Assembly: GCA_028284935.1 (NCBI GenBank)
Contig: JANQQQ010000027.1
Location: 1 to 64,000 of the forward strand
Direction: 5' to 3'
Source: Croceivirga sp.
GTDB taxonomy: Bacteria; Bacteroidota; Bacteroidia; Flavobacteriales; Flavobacteriaceae
DNA length: 64,000 nt
Part shown: positions 35,264 through 44,961 of the stretch, one piece after another
Numbering within the stretch: the first letter of the stretch is position 1
Layout of the letters: each line of letters begins with the position of its first letter
Notes under the pieces: model-generated
Seen by the model: only the letters and a program-made list of their open reading frames with translations
Database searches by the model: none
Told to the model about the DNA's origin: nothing
Position numbers and translations under genes: made by a program

Positions 35264-37090
35264 ATGCGACTCTTATCCTTTTATCTTATAGTTTTATCGT
35301 TGACGACCTCCATAGGTCAAGATCAACCCACCATTTACATTGATATTCCAACGGAACAAAAACCTTGGAACCACATCGATTGGAATAATGCCGATGATCA
35401 GTTTCAATTTGCCATTGTCACCGATCGTACCGGTGGAAGACGACCTGGGGTCTTTCCGATTGGAATAAAAAAATTAAACCTTTTACAACCAGAATTCGTC
35501 ATGAGTGTTGGTGACCTCATTGAAGGGTATACCAAAGACACCGTTCAAATCAATAAGGAGTGGGAGGAATTCATGGGGTTTATTGACATGTTGGAAGCTC
35601 CCTTCTTTTATGTTCCCGGCAACCATGACATCACCAATCAAGTCTTGGAAGACAAATGGAAGGAACTTTTTGGGGTTTCCTACTATCACTTTGTCTATCA
35701 TGACGTGCTCTTCCTCTGCTTAAACTCTGAAGACAACCTTCGTGGGGCCGGAAGGGGAACCATTGATGATGAACAATTTGAATACATCAAAAAAACCTTA
35801 GCTGAAAATTCGGATGTTAAGTGGACCATGGTGTTTATTCACCAACCCCTTTGGGTGCAGGAAGATACCAAGCGTTGGAAAGATGTGGAAAAATTATTGG
35901 AAGGAAGAAAACACAATGTGTTTGCTGGACATTATCATCGCTATTGGAAAAGTCAAAGAAATAATGGTAGGTATATTGCTTTGGCAACAACGGGCGGAGG
36001 AAGCCCCCTTCGAGGAAAAGCCTATGGGGAATTTGATCATGTAGTATGGGTAACGATGACTGAGGAGGGGCCCATTTTAGCCAATCTATTTTTGGATGGA
36101 ATTTGGGACGAAAATGTGGTTACGGATGAGTTGGTGGACTTGGTTCGAAACCGACCTTTTCCTGTGCGGATGGAACCCATTTATTTAGAAGCCTCCCATC
36201 CTGAAAGGATGACATCCATAGTAAGGGCAACCAATGATAGTGATGGTAAAATGCATGTGAAATTAACAGGAACGGCAAATAAAGAGTTACATTACCAACT
36301 GGAAAAAACAGCTTTTACTGTAGAGCCGAATGACGTGGTCACCTTTAATCTCAACTTAAAAAATGTCAATAAAGAGGCCATTCAGGACTTTACCGTGGTT
36401 AAGGTTAACGTGGAGATTACCTATGAAATGAAAAATACTCCCGATATCAGTTTTTCCTCAATCTTAAATTTTAAGCCCTTTCAAAAACACCGAATCTCAA
36501 GGGTACCTAAGATTAAGTTGGACGGTAACCTTAAAGAATGGAAGGAAGCGCGTTGGAAGACCATTGATGCCATGGATGGAGCTCCATTTGATTATGATGG
36601 TGAGGATGACTGTTCCATAAAATTTGCTACGGCATTGGATGAGTCCAATTTCTACATCGCTGTGGACATCACTGATAATGATTTTTACATTAAGGAAGAG
36701 GGATCGTATTGGAATCAGGATGCCATCATCTTGGGATTGGATGCGCGACCCAAAAACCAAAGCGCCTTCAATAGGGGCGAAGGACGTGGAAGGGATTGGT
36801 TCTCTTACCTAAGAACCTTCAAAAAGGAAAATCCGGTGTATGGAGAAAACAGGCTACCCTTGAAGGTAACTACCGAAGTTTTGCGAAGGGAAAACGGTGC
36901 TACCCTCGAAATGGCTTTTCCATTGGATTACATTCAAAAAATGGGGGGTGATAATTGGTCCAGCCTTCGATTTGGGTTGGGATACTATGACTACGATTCG
37001 GATGACGAAAATCCAACAACGCACTTTTGGTTTCCCGCTTGGAACTCCAACGAGGATATTCCCGGGTCGGGTATTTTATTTAAGGAGTGA
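35264..37090 (+). CDS. secreted metallophosphoesterase with C-terminal CBM9-like domain
   Basis: A 608-aa exported protein (signal peptide MRLLSFYLIVLSLTTSIG). Residues about 45-280 are a calcineurin-like phosphoesterase: VTDRTGG, SVGDLIEGY, VPGNHDITN, FIHQPLW, and AGHYHRYW. A linker domain (about 300-410) follows. The C-terminal third (about 415-608) resembles CBM9-like/DOMON sugar-binding domains: KLDGNLKEWKEARW, FYIAVDITDNDFY and WNQDAIILGLD. The combination suggests phosphate removal from a sugar-containing polymer. No type IX sorting domain is obvious. Confidence 0.85.
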   Translation: MRLLSFYLIVLSLTTSIGQDQPTIYIDIPTEQKPWNHIDWNNADDQFQFAIVTDRTGGRRPGVFPIGIKKLNLLQPEFVMSVGDLIEGYTKDTVQINKEWEEFMGFIDMLEAPFFYVPGNHDITNQVLEDKWKELFGVSYYHFVYHDVLFLCLNSEDNLRGAGRGTIDDEQFEYIKKTLAENSDVKWTMVFIHQPLWVQEDTKRWKDVEKLLEGRKHNVFAGHYHRYWKSQRNNGRYIALATTGGGSPLRGKAYGEFDHVVWVTMTEEGPILANLFLDGIWDENVVTDELVDLVRNRPFPVRMEPIYLEASHPERMTSIVRATNDSDGKMHVKLTGTANKELHYQLEKTAFTVEPNDVVTFNLNLKNVNKEAIQDFTVVKVNVEITYEMKNTPDISFSSILNFKPFQKHRISRVPKIKLDGNLKEWKEARWKTIDAMDGAPFDYDGEDDCSIKFATALDESNFYIAVDITDNDFYIKEEGSYWNQDAIILGLDARPKNQSAFNRGEGRGRDWFSYLRTFKKENPVYGENRLPLKVTTEVLRRENGATLEMAFPLDYIQKMGGDNWSSLRFGLGYYDYDSDDENPTTHFWFPAWNSNEDIPGSGILFKE

Positions 37091-37096
37091 GAAGGA

Positions 37097-38539
37097 CTAT
37101 TCTACGGATTTGACGACCAAAGTAGAATCCTGCAATCTGGTTTTCAGCCAGTTGGAAAGTTTGGATTGATCAATGTCTTTTTGTGACTGTGATACAGTAT
37201 TGTTCCATTTAACTTCAAAAAACGGAACTGTATCGATTTTGTTAAAATCTGTTCGTATTTGATAGGCAAAACCTATTTCCGTCAAGTTTTCATAATTGAT
37301 TTTAGCCTCTTGGACCACCTCTTGGAAAGGAATTTTCATACGTTCCAAGGCGGTCAACTCCCTCACCTTGTTCTGCAAAAAGGTAATTTGCTCCGTACGG
37401 CTCAATAGGTCCAAAGAATCCCGTTCCCGGACAGCTTGCAGGTACTTTAGTTCATCCAAACTGCTGTTCTTGGATTGATTGACAGTAACCACCGTCTTTT
37501 TTAATCCGGAGTAATCTTTCAGTCTGGAATTCAACATGCCTAGAGTTGTTTCCGCAATTTGATATTCCCCAAATGAGAACAGCTCTATCCTACTTTCCCC
37601 ATCGCGGTTATACTCCACATTGACATTGCGTTTCAAATAGGAAGCATTGGGCAGGGTTTCCAACTCCGTATTTACAAACCGCTGGGCATCCGCAGAAAAT
37701 CGACTTTCTTGCAACGCATTATAAAAAGTGTATCCAGCAGGTAACATTACCGCCAAGCCTACCACGGAAGCCACCCTGGCTATAAACCGCCGTCGTCTGG
37801 AATTGGCATAGCGCACCATCGGAAATCTTAGGTATTTTATGACCAAAAAGGTGGCTAAACCAATAAAAATGGTATTAATGGTAAACAAGTACATGGCACC
37901 AAGAGCATACATGGGTTTGCCTATGGCCAGGCCAAAACCAACGGTACAAAGCGGAGGCATCAAGGCCGTGGCAATGGCCACTCCAAAGATAACACTGGCT
38001 ATGGTCCCTTTTTTTGCTCGGGCGATGACCAAAGCCAGTCCACCAAAAAAGGCAATCAATACATCACGAATATCCGGTTTTGTCCGAGCCAAAAGCTCTG
38101 AAGACTCATCCCTTAGCGGAAAAAAGGCAAAAAATAAATAGGCGGTAAGCACACTGAGCACTACCATCACCACAAAGTTCTTTATGGAACGTCTCAGTAA
38201 GTCTACATCATTGATGGCAAGGGACATCCCCATACCCAAAATAGGGCCCATAAGGGGCGAAATCAACATGGCCCCAATAACGACGGCCGTAGAATTGGCA
38301 TTTAAACCTACTGATGCAATAAAAATGGAGCAAATAAGAATCCAAGAGGTGTGGCCTTTAAAAGGAATGTCCGCAATAATGGATTCCTTGGTTGCTGTGG
38401 GATCCGTATTGCTTCGAATTTCGAGCAATTCCATAGTGAACTTTCGGACGCTTCCCAAAAGTCCCTTAAAATCCTTTTTTACCTCTTCAGAATTGGCTTC
38501 TGAAGGATTCTCCTCCTCTTTGAATAAATTATGGCTCAT
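37097..38539 (-). CDS. DUF389-family membrane protein
   Basis: A 480-aa protein. An N-terminal soluble stretch precedes a hydrophobic region (about 60-275) with the family pattern SIFIASVGLNANSTAVVIGAM and LISPLMGPILGMGMSLA, then GVAIATALMPPLCTVGFG. The last 200 residues are a soluble, partly coiled domain. The function of DUF389 proteins is unknown. It lies 3 bases downstream of manC on the same strand. Confidence 0.88.
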   Translation of the reverse strand: MSHNLFKEEENPSEANSEEVKKDFKGLLGSVRKFTMELLEIRSNTDPTATKESIIADIPFKGHTSWILICSIFIASVGLNANSTAVVIGAMLISPLMGPILGMGMSLAINDVDLLRRSIKNFVVMVVLSVLTAYLFFAFFPLRDESSELLARTKPDIRDVLIAFFGGLALVIARAKKGTIASVIFGVAIATALMPPLCTVGFGLAIGKPMYALGAMYLFTINTIFIGLATFLVIKYLRFPMVRYANSRRRRFIARVASVVGLAVMLPAGYTFYNALQESRFSADAQRFVNTELETLPNASYLKRNVNVEYNRDGESRIELFSFGEYQIAETTLGMLNSRLKDYSGLKKTVVTVNQSKNSSLDELKYLQAVRERDSLDLLSRTEQITFLQNKVRELTALERMKIPFQEVVQEAKINYENLTEIGFAYQIRTDFNKIDTVPFFEVKWNNTVSQSQKDIDQSKLSNWLKTRLQDSTLVVKSVE

Positions 38540-38542
38540 GCA

Positions 38543-39622
38543 TTAAGCGTATTGGTCACCAAAGGTCTCACTGACCTGGTTACGAACTTTTTTAATATCC
38601 TGTTCTTTGGATTTTGGGTAAATCAAAAGCACATCTTCCTTATCCACTATAATGTAATTTTCCAAGCCATCAACCACCACCACTTTGTTTTTGGGGGAAC
38701 GAATCATGTTTCCTTTGGAATCCAGCAACATGGTCTTGGCATTGACCACGGCATTATCGTTATCGTCTTTTTCCAGTTTTTCATATAAGGCCCCCCAAGT
38801 ACCCAGATCATTCCAATCAAAGGTTGCTGGTAGTGTATAAATAGCTTTGGACCGTTCCAATATAGCATAATCTATTGATATGTTGTCCGCTTTGGGATAG
38901 TTCTCCTTGATGAATTTACGCTCATCAGGGGTATTGTAGCAGGAAAGACCTTCTTGAAAAAGTTGGTACTGACTGGGCTGATGTGCCTTAAAGGCATTGA
39001 CAATGGTTTCCACGCTCCACATAAAAATCCCAGCGTTCCATAAGAAGTTTCCCTGGGCCAAAAAATCCTTTGCTGTTTCTAAATTGGGCTTCTCACGGAA
39101 CTGGGCCACTTTTTTGAGTTGATTGTTATCGGGCTTCTCATACTCAATATAGCCGAAACCCGTGTTTGGATATGTGGGCTGAATTCCCAAGGTGCAGAGT
39201 ACGTTTTCTTCCTCGCACTTTTTAAAACAGGTTTGTACATCATTGGCAAAGGCTTCTTCATCTTCAATCCAATGGTCACTGGGAGCTACAATCATTATCC
39301 CATTAGGGTTCATTTTTTGAATCTTCAAAGCCGCATATAAAATGCATGGCGCGGTATTTCGCATGGCAGGCTCCAATACCACTTGATCTTGAGTGAGTTG
39401 GGGCAATTGCTCCAGCACCAGATTATTGTAGCGCTCATTGGTCAGAATTAAAATGTTTTCCGTGGGGATAAAACGATTCAATCGGTCAAATGTCTTTTGA
39501 ATTAGGGTTTTTCCCGTTCCCAACATATCATGGAACTGTTTGGGATTATCAGTAGTACTCACAGGCCAAAACCGTGATCCCACGCCTCCCGCCATCAAAA
39601 CGGCATAGTAATTCTTGTTCAT
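38543..39622 (-). CDS. manC: mannose-1-phosphate guanylyltransferase
   Basis: A 359-aa nucleotidyltransferase. The signature GGVGSRFWPVSTTDNPKQF occupies residues 13-31, with the later motifs FREKPNLETA and FDWNDLGTWGALYE. It makes GDP-mannose from mannose-1-phosphate and GTP for surface polysaccharides. There is no phosphomannose isomerase domain, so it is the short monofunctional type. It sits between a DUF389 gene and a SprT-like gene on the same strand. Confidence 0.94.
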   Translation of the reverse strand: MNKNYYAVLMAGGVGSRFWPVSTTDNPKQFHDMLGTGKTLIQKTFDRLNRFIPTENILILTNERYNNLVLEQLPQLTQDQVVLEPAMRNTAPCILYAALKIQKMNPNGIMIVAPSDHWIEDEEAFANDVQTCFKKCEEENVLCTLGIQPTYPNTGFGYIEYEKPDNNQLKKVAQFREKPNLETAKDFLAQGNFLWNAGIFMWSVETIVNAFKAHQPSQYQLFQEGLSCYNTPDERKFIKENYPKADNISIDYAILERSKAIYTLPATFDWNDLGTWGALYEKLEKDDNDNAVVNAKTMLLDSKGNMIRSPKNKVVVVDGLENYIIVDKEDVLLIYPKSKEQDIKKVRNQVSETFGDQYA

Positions 39623-39632
39623 GATTTCTTTT

Positions 39633-40241
39633 TTAGTCGGTTATCAATTCCACTTCGGCATTGGGTTGAAACAAATACATGCGTCCCGTTCCCATTTCCA
39701 GACATTCATAGCGTTTTATCCGTTTATTCCCTTTTTTGAATAGCTTCCCATTATAAATGCGAAAAACACTGCCCAAGGGCAGTTCAAAAACGTAAGATTT
39801 TTCTGTATGTTGTATCTCGTCATAGGCTTGAAGTGCTATGGATAAATTCGCATCGGTACTACTGCTTGCTTTTGGGTTTTTAAAATGTTTTGCAATCAAT
39901 GGCAGAAGCTGATTGGGAAAAATGTCCGGTCGGATAAAGGGGACCATCAATTCCTGAAAAGTTCGTTTCCACTCATTTCCATGAGGTTTTATATGTCGTC
40001 CAAAGCGTTCAAAGGCCACCAAATGGGCAATCTCATGCACCAAAGTGATTAAAAATCGGTATTTGTTAAGCGTTGCATTGACGGTGATTTGATGTTGGCC
40101 ATTGGAAAGTCTTCTATAGTCCCCATGCCGTGTGACCCTATGGTTCACGATTTTGAGGTGGACTCCGTGTTCCCTGATAAGATGCAAACAGGAAGGAACG
40201 GCACGCTCGGGAAGATATTTTTGCAATGTGGAATCCCCCAA
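39633..40241 (-). CDS. SprT-like zinc metalloprotease-domain protein
   Basis: A 202-aa protein with the SprT zinc motif HEIAHLVAFERFGRHIKPHG at residues 69-88: HExxH plus a third histidine. The C-terminal part (YVFELPLGSVFRIYNGKLF, RYECLEMGTGRMY) is a small beta-rich domain typical of flavobacterial members. Eukaryotic SPRTN cleaves DNA-protein crosslinks; the bacterial role is not known. It lies 10 bases upstream of manC. Confidence 0.85.
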   Translation of the reverse strand: MGDSTLQKYLPERAVPSCLHLIREHGVHLKIVNHRVTRHGDYRRLSNGQHQITVNATLNKYRFLITLVHEIAHLVAFERFGRHIKPHGNEWKRTFQELMVPFIRPDIFPNQLLPLIAKHFKNPKASSSTDANLSIALQAYDEIQHTEKSYVFELPLGSVFRIYNGKLFKKGNKRIKRYECLEMGTGRMYLFQPNAEVELITD

Positions 40242-40277
40242 CTTGGAATTATTTTTTACGAAGTTACAAGCTCATCA

Positions 40278-40285
40278 TAAATTTG
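40278..40285 (+). promoter_or_regulatory. -7 promoter core (TAAATTTG) for the glycosidase lipoprotein
   Basis: A full TAnnTTTG match 47 bases before the ATG at 40333, with a T-rich TTTT about 20 bases upstream as a weak -33 element. Confidence 0.42.
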
Positions 40286-40332
40286 AGCATAGAAAAAGTA
40301 CTTTCTCCCTATTTTTAAGAAAATTTAGCCGT

Positions 40333-42657
40333 ATGGAATCCCGTTTCACGATGTTACTTTTGGTAGCTACCCTTTTCATTTCCTGTACTTCCATCCAAGA
40401 GTCACCTGCCATCAGCGATTTGGTTTTGGATAGCCCACACATTGAAGGAAAAGAGGAATATCTGTCCTCTCCCTATGTCACAGCAGGAAATCGGGCATAT
40501 ATGGTAGGCCATCAAGATGGCTCTTTTCCGGAACTGGGATGGCACATCAAAGGGGAAATGGGAGGTATTTGGAACCATCCCATAAAATTGATGGATGGTT
40601 TTAACATTACCCTGAATTGGGATGATTATTCTTTCCCCCTAGATAAGGCTAGAAAGTTCACCAACTACCCCATGGCCAATGTCCATCACTATTCCATACC
40701 CGAAAAAGGATTGGAAGTCAAACGATGGCAGTTTGTCCCTGACGATGAGGAAGGTGTTTTTGTTCAAGTGGAGATGGAGAATACGGGGAGCGAAAACCAA
40801 CATTTTTTTATTGATTTTGTGGGCCATGCGGATGTAAGGCCAACCTGGCTGGGCGAGCGTACTGATATGATTGATGGTCAGGATGAAGCTGAGTTTCATG
40901 AAGACATTGATGGTTGGGTGGTAAAAGATGCCAATAATCCTTGGCTTGTTTGCTTTGGAACTTCGTTAAAACCGACTAGAACATCAGAAGTCAAAAGCAC
41001 ATTTATGGGCATGGGGTCTTCCAATACTATGGAGTTCCCATTTGAACTGGAACCAAATACGACCAAAGTCATCAATTTTATCATATCCGGTTCCTATACT
41101 TCAGAACAAGAAGCCATTGACACCTATAAAAGGATAAAAATGGAATGGCCCACGCTATTTGAAAGCAAAAAGCAGCGGTATCAAGCTTTGGCACAACAGA
41201 CCAAACTGACCGTTCCGGACAAAACAATGCAACAGACCTTTGAGTGGTTAAAATACAATTGCGATTGGCTAGTGCGGACCGTGCCCGAACTTGGGAGCGG
41301 GATTGGTGCAGGCATCCCTGATTACCCCTGGTATTTTGGGGTGGACAGTGAATACGCACTAATGGGCTATATGGCCGTTGGTCAAGACGATGTGGTGTAT
41401 AATACCATACAATTGTTGGATAGTGTATCCAATGCGGTCAATGGCAACGGAAAAATTATCCATGAAATGTCGACGAACGGAGCGGTCTTTAATGATGGAA
41501 ACATCAATGAAACGCCACAGTATTCCTCTTTGATCTGGTACATCTATCAATGGAACGGGGATAAGGAGTTTCTAAAAAGTTACTTTCCTACCATCAAAAA
41601 GGGCCTGGAGTGGCTTTTGAAGGAAAATGATGCCGATGGCAATGGATTTCCTGAAGGCTTTGGGATGATGGAGATTCATGGTTTGGATAGTGAAATGATT
41701 GATGTGGCCGCCTATTCCCAAAAGGGCTTTGCGGATGCCGCCAAAATAGCTGACGTCCTTGGCGATGCTGCCTTAGCGAACGCCTATGAAGCCGTAGCTG
41801 CCAACCTAAAGGAAAAGATCAATACGCAATTCTGGTCGGAGGATTTTAATTCCTATGCCGATTTTATGGGAACTGACGAACAGGCCTTGCATTTGATCGA
41901 AGACGCCATTGTCCGTGCGGATACCTTGGACAAGCCTTGGGCGATCGAAGAACTGAAGGCTACACGACGCTTTATAAAGAACAACCCTTCTTCCAAACCA
42001 AGGCCCTTTGTCATGCACCACAATTGGGTGGTCAACACCCCTATGGAGGTAGGCATTGCAGATTCCACAAGAGCGATAAAGGCCTTGGAAACGGCTAAAG
42101 ACTATGTAAATCCCTTTGGGGTGTTTGTCACGGGAATCGACCGTGATGCCTCTGCAGGTTCCAATGATGGTGCCTACAAAGCCCCACCCATTTTTACTTA
42201 TACCGGTGCGGTCATGACCTTGCCTACAGGAGTACAGGTACGAGCGGAAAACAACTATGGGCGGCCTAACGAAGCCTTGGACTATTTGGAGCGTATGACG
42301 CGTTCTTTTAGCTATGCCCTACCCGGGAGTATGTACGAGGTTTCCCCTGATTTTGGGATGATGGTACAGGCATGGAACATCTACAGCTTTGCCTACCCCA
42401 TCGTGCACCAATTTTTTGGTATACAGCCCGACGCTGCAGAAAAGGAAATTACTATTGCTCCCCAAATGCCGGATGCTTGGGACGAAGCGGCATTGGAACA
42501 GGTAAAAGTCGGGGAAAATATCATTTCCGTTTTTTACAAAAAGGAAAATGGGGAACCTAAAATAAAAGTGACGCAAACTATTCCTGAGTGGACCTTGAAA
42601 CTAGTAACACCCGATGGAGAAATCTTAAGGGATAAAGGGGAAGGGATTGGAAACTAA
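40333..42657 (+). CDS. six-hairpin glycosidase-like lipoprotein (amylo-alpha-1,6-glucosidase-like)
   Basis: A 774-aa lipoprotein starting MESRFTMLLLVATLFISC (Cys18 lipidated). An N-terminal beta-sandwich region (about 20-340) precedes an (alpha/alpha)6 barrel. The barrel includes IPDYPWYFGVDSEYALMGYM, similar to the WFGRDS region of debranching enzymes, DNDADGNGFPEG-like DADGNGFPEGFG, and WNIYSFAYPIVHQFFGIQPD near the end. Likely an exo-acting glycoside hydrolase facing the periplasm or surface; linkage and sugar are unknown. The frame is open upstream to 40132, but that part is antisense to the SprT-like gene and not real. Confidence 0.82.
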   Translation: MESRFTMLLLVATLFISCTSIQESPAISDLVLDSPHIEGKEEYLSSPYVTAGNRAYMVGHQDGSFPELGWHIKGEMGGIWNHPIKLMDGFNITLNWDDYSFPLDKARKFTNYPMANVHHYSIPEKGLEVKRWQFVPDDEEGVFVQVEMENTGSENQHFFIDFVGHADVRPTWLGERTDMIDGQDEAEFHEDIDGWVVKDANNPWLVCFGTSLKPTRTSEVKSTFMGMGSSNTMEFPFELEPNTTKVINFIISGSYTSEQEAIDTYKRIKMEWPTLFESKKQRYQALAQQTKLTVPDKTMQQTFEWLKYNCDWLVRTVPELGSGIGAGIPDYPWYFGVDSEYALMGYMAVGQDDVVYNTIQLLDSVSNAVNGNGKIIHEMSTNGAVFNDGNINETPQYSSLIWYIYQWNGDKEFLKSYFPTIKKGLEWLLKENDADGNGFPEGFGMMEIHGLDSEMIDVAAYSQKGFADAAKIADVLGDAALANAYEAVAANLKEKINTQFWSEDFNSYADFMGTDEQALHLIEDAIVRADTLDKPWAIEELKATRRFIKNNPSSKPRPFVMHHNWVVNTPMEVGIADSTRAIKALETAKDYVNPFGVFVTGIDRDASAGSNDGAYKAPPIFTYTGAVMTLPTGVQVRAENNYGRPNEALDYLERMTRSFSYALPGSMYEVSPDFGMMVQAWNIYSFAYPIVHQFFGIQPDAAEKEITIAPQMPDAWDEAALEQVKVGENIISVFYKKENGEPKIKVTQTIPEWTLKLVTPDGEILRDKGEGIGN

Positions 42658-42700
42658 GGTGCATGGTAATTCACGATTGTGCCCTAAAATCACCTACCAT

Positions 42701-44152
42701 TCACTTCTCGAACAACACCACCGTCTCAATATGCGCTGTATGGGGGAATTGGTCCACCAAGCTCCATTTTTTGATGGCATAGCCTGCCAAAGCCAATTGT
42801 TCCATATCCCTGGCCTGCGTTGCAGGATTGCAGGAAACATACACCAAACGCTCTGCATCCAATGCTATAATCTTTCGTAAGGTTTTTGGGGCAACTCCTG
42901 CACGCGAGGGATCCAAAATGATGGTCCGTATCTTGCCTTGGAATTCTGGATGTTCCCTTAAAAATGCACCTACATCCGCTGAAAAAAAACGCACCCCTTC
43001 CACCCTGTTCCGTTGCGCGTTCTCCTTGGCATCGGCAATGGCCGAGGCCACAATATCCACCCCAATGATTTCTGCGTTGGTACTCCTGGAGGCTACAATC
43101 TGCCCAATGGTCCCCGTACCACAGAACAGGTCCAAAACCACGGTATTGTCAATGGCCTCCTTTCGCTCCAAGGCATATTCCACCACCTTTTCGTAAAGCT
43201 TTTCAGCCGACTTTGGGTTGGTCTGAAAAAAGCTTTTCATACTGATCTCAAACTGTAATCCTAGCAGTTCTTCCACAATTTTGTCTTCTCCATAGACCAA
43301 TTGGATAGTGCCCGTAGTTGCCAAAACCCGATCACCAATTTCATCATTGATGGTATGCAAAAGCCCAGCTACTCGCTCTCCAAAAATTCCAATCAAAAAA
43401 TCAGCAAATTTTTGTAAACCAAAATGCTGCGAACCATGGGAGGTGGTGACCAGATTGAACAACAACTGATTGGTGCTATAGGATTTACGCACCACAAAAT
43501 ACCGGAAGAACCCTTCTTTTCTGGGCGCATGCCATGGGGATAATCCCATTTTTTCACAATATTCCCTGATATCTTTTAAATGCTCCTCCACCTGTTGATC
43601 GAACAACCCAGAGTCCCCGTCCAAGTTCTCCGCACACCACCAGGTTCCTCTTTTTTTGAACCCAAGGGTAAATTCATCCACATCGGTATTACGCTCCCGG
43701 TCATATCCTATGGCCGAAAAACCGTATTCCATTTTATTACGATAGTGGAAGGTACTTGGGGAGGCAATGAACTCATCAAAAGTATCTTCAATATCAGGTA
43801 CTTTACCAATACGCCGAAATAACTCTAGGGTACTCTTCTTTTTGTAGGTGTGTTGTTTTTCAATGGGCAGTTTGATGTAGGGCGCGCCAGGAATTTCCTG
43901 ATAGGGTACCTCCATCTCATCCTCAGAAGCCGTTATGACTTCCAAAAGCTTACATTCGGCATAATTCCTGCTCGATTTCTTTACTTGCGCCTTTACATAT
44001 TGCCCAGGTAAGGTGTTGGGCACAAATACCACAAATTCCCCCCATTCATTGCGCAGTCTTCCAATACCCTTTCCCCCGAAAGCGTAATCCTCGATCTGGA
44101 TGTCTAGAATCTGTCCCCTTTTCACAAACTTGTTTCGCGCTTTTCTTGCCAT
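42701..44152 (-). CDS. rlmD: 23S rRNA (uracil-5-)-methyltransferase RlmD
   Basis: A 483-aa RNA methyltransferase. A TRAM domain (about 8-70: RGQILDIQIEDYAFGGKGIGR) is followed by a class I SAM domain with VLDLFCGTGTIGQ, LDPSRAGVAPK and the catalytic Cys in YVSCNPATQARD. It methylates U in 23S rRNA at C5. RlmD is the expected member, but RumB/TrmA-like specificity cannot be excluded by eye. It is the last gene of a leftward run. Confidence 0.92.
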   Translation of the reverse strand: MARKARNKFVKRGQILDIQIEDYAFGGKGIGRLRNEWGEFVVFVPNTLPGQYVKAQVKKSSRNYAECKLLEVITASEDEMEVPYQEIPGAPYIKLPIEKQHTYKKKSTLELFRRIGKVPDIEDTFDEFIASPSTFHYRNKMEYGFSAIGYDRERNTDVDEFTLGFKKRGTWWCAENLDGDSGLFDQQVEEHLKDIREYCEKMGLSPWHAPRKEGFFRYFVVRKSYSTNQLLFNLVTTSHGSQHFGLQKFADFLIGIFGERVAGLLHTINDEIGDRVLATTGTIQLVYGEDKIVEELLGLQFEISMKSFFQTNPKSAEKLYEKVVEYALERKEAIDNTVVLDLFCGTGTIGQIVASRSTNAEIIGVDIVASAIADAKENAQRNRVEGVRFFSADVGAFLREHPEFQGKIRTIILDPSRAGVAPKTLRKIIALDAERLVYVSCNPATQARDMEQLALAGYAIKKWSLVDQFPHTAHIETVVLFEK

Positions 44153-44196
44153 AGCTTACCAGGTCTACACCTATACGATTTCTTATCTTGTTACTG

Positions 44197-44877
44197 CTAA
44201 GGCGTACTGCTGCTTACTTGCAATATCTTTCCATTATAAAACTGATTTCCGGTCAACGCAAAATCTTTCATGTATTGCGCCATTTGTTGTGCCGTTAATG
44301 GGGCCTGGTAGTCCGGAAACGCTTCGGCCAACATTTCGGTCTGTACGGCGCCAATGGCCAATACATTAAAGGAAGGACCCGTTTCTTTAAATTCTTCGGC
44401 CCAGAGTTCAGTTAGTGTAATTACGGCTCCCTTACTGGAGCTATAAGCGGACAATCCTGGAAATTTCATGCTTCCTTGAATACCACCCATGGAACTAATG
44501 GTGACCACATGACCGTTTTTGGGCATTTTGGGCACCACTAATCGGGTCAGTTCGGCCACGGCAAACACATTGACCTTGTAAATTGCCTCAAAGTCTTCTG
44601 TGGTGGTCGCTAGAAAAGGTTTATTCAATAGGGTTCCAGCATTATTGATCAGCACATCCACATGGTCCCACTCTGCAATGAATTCTTCTACTTTATCATA
44701 ATCTTCCTGCTGGCATAAATCACAGGAAAATGTGGCGATATTGGAATGGTTGATATCCAGAATCGGTCTGGGATTACGAGAAAGGGCCAATACCTTGTGA
44801 CCTTCATCCGCAAAAATTTGGGCAAGTTCAAAACCAATGCCACGACTGGTACCCGTTATGATAATGTTTTTTGACAT
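44197..44877 (-). CDS. SDR-family NAD(P)-dependent oxidoreductase
   Basis: A 226-aa classical SDR. The cofactor loop is IITGTSRGIGFELA near 5-18, followed by INNAGT, the catalytic Ser in VTISSMGG, and YSSSKGAV giving YxxxK. All catalytic residues are present, unlike the other SDR-like protein encoded at 1284-2069. The substrate is unknown. A large hairpin element lies just upstream, between it and the M28 peptidase gene. Confidence 0.9.
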   Translation of the reverse strand: MSKNIIITGTSRGIGFELAQIFADEGHKVLALSRNPRPILDINHSNIATFSCDLCQQEDYDKVEEFIAEWDHVDVLINNAGTLLNKPFLATTTEDFEAIYKVNVFAVAELTRLVVPKMPKNGHVVTISSMGGIQGSMKFPGLSAYSSSKGAVITLTELWAEEFKETGPSFNVLAIGAVQTEMLAEAFPDYQAPLTAQQMAQYMKDFALTGNQFYNGKILQVSSSTP

Positions 44878-44890
44878 AAAGTAAAACTTC

Positions 44891-44956
44891 TGTCATTTCG
44901 AGCGTATGCGAGAAATCTTCATTTTAGATTTCTCACCCTTTGGGTTCGAAATGACA
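44891..44956. repeat. nested hairpin intergenic repeat (TGTCATTTCGA type)
   Basis: An outer 11-bp inverted repeat, TGTCATTTCGA (44891-44901) and TCGAAATGACA (44946-44956), encloses a second 9-bp one, GAGAAATCT (44910-44918) and AGATTTCTC (44926-44934). This type of element is, to my knowledge, widespread between genes in Bacteroidota. It lies between two leftward genes and may act as an RNA stability or termination element. Confidence 0.75.
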
Positions 44957-44961
44957 ATAGG

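Noticed and set aside
40132-40332. Longer start for the glycosidase lipoprotein, antisense to the SprT-like gene
   Set aside because: The lipoprotein signal starts at 40333; the upstream part is a shadow of the opposite-strand gene.
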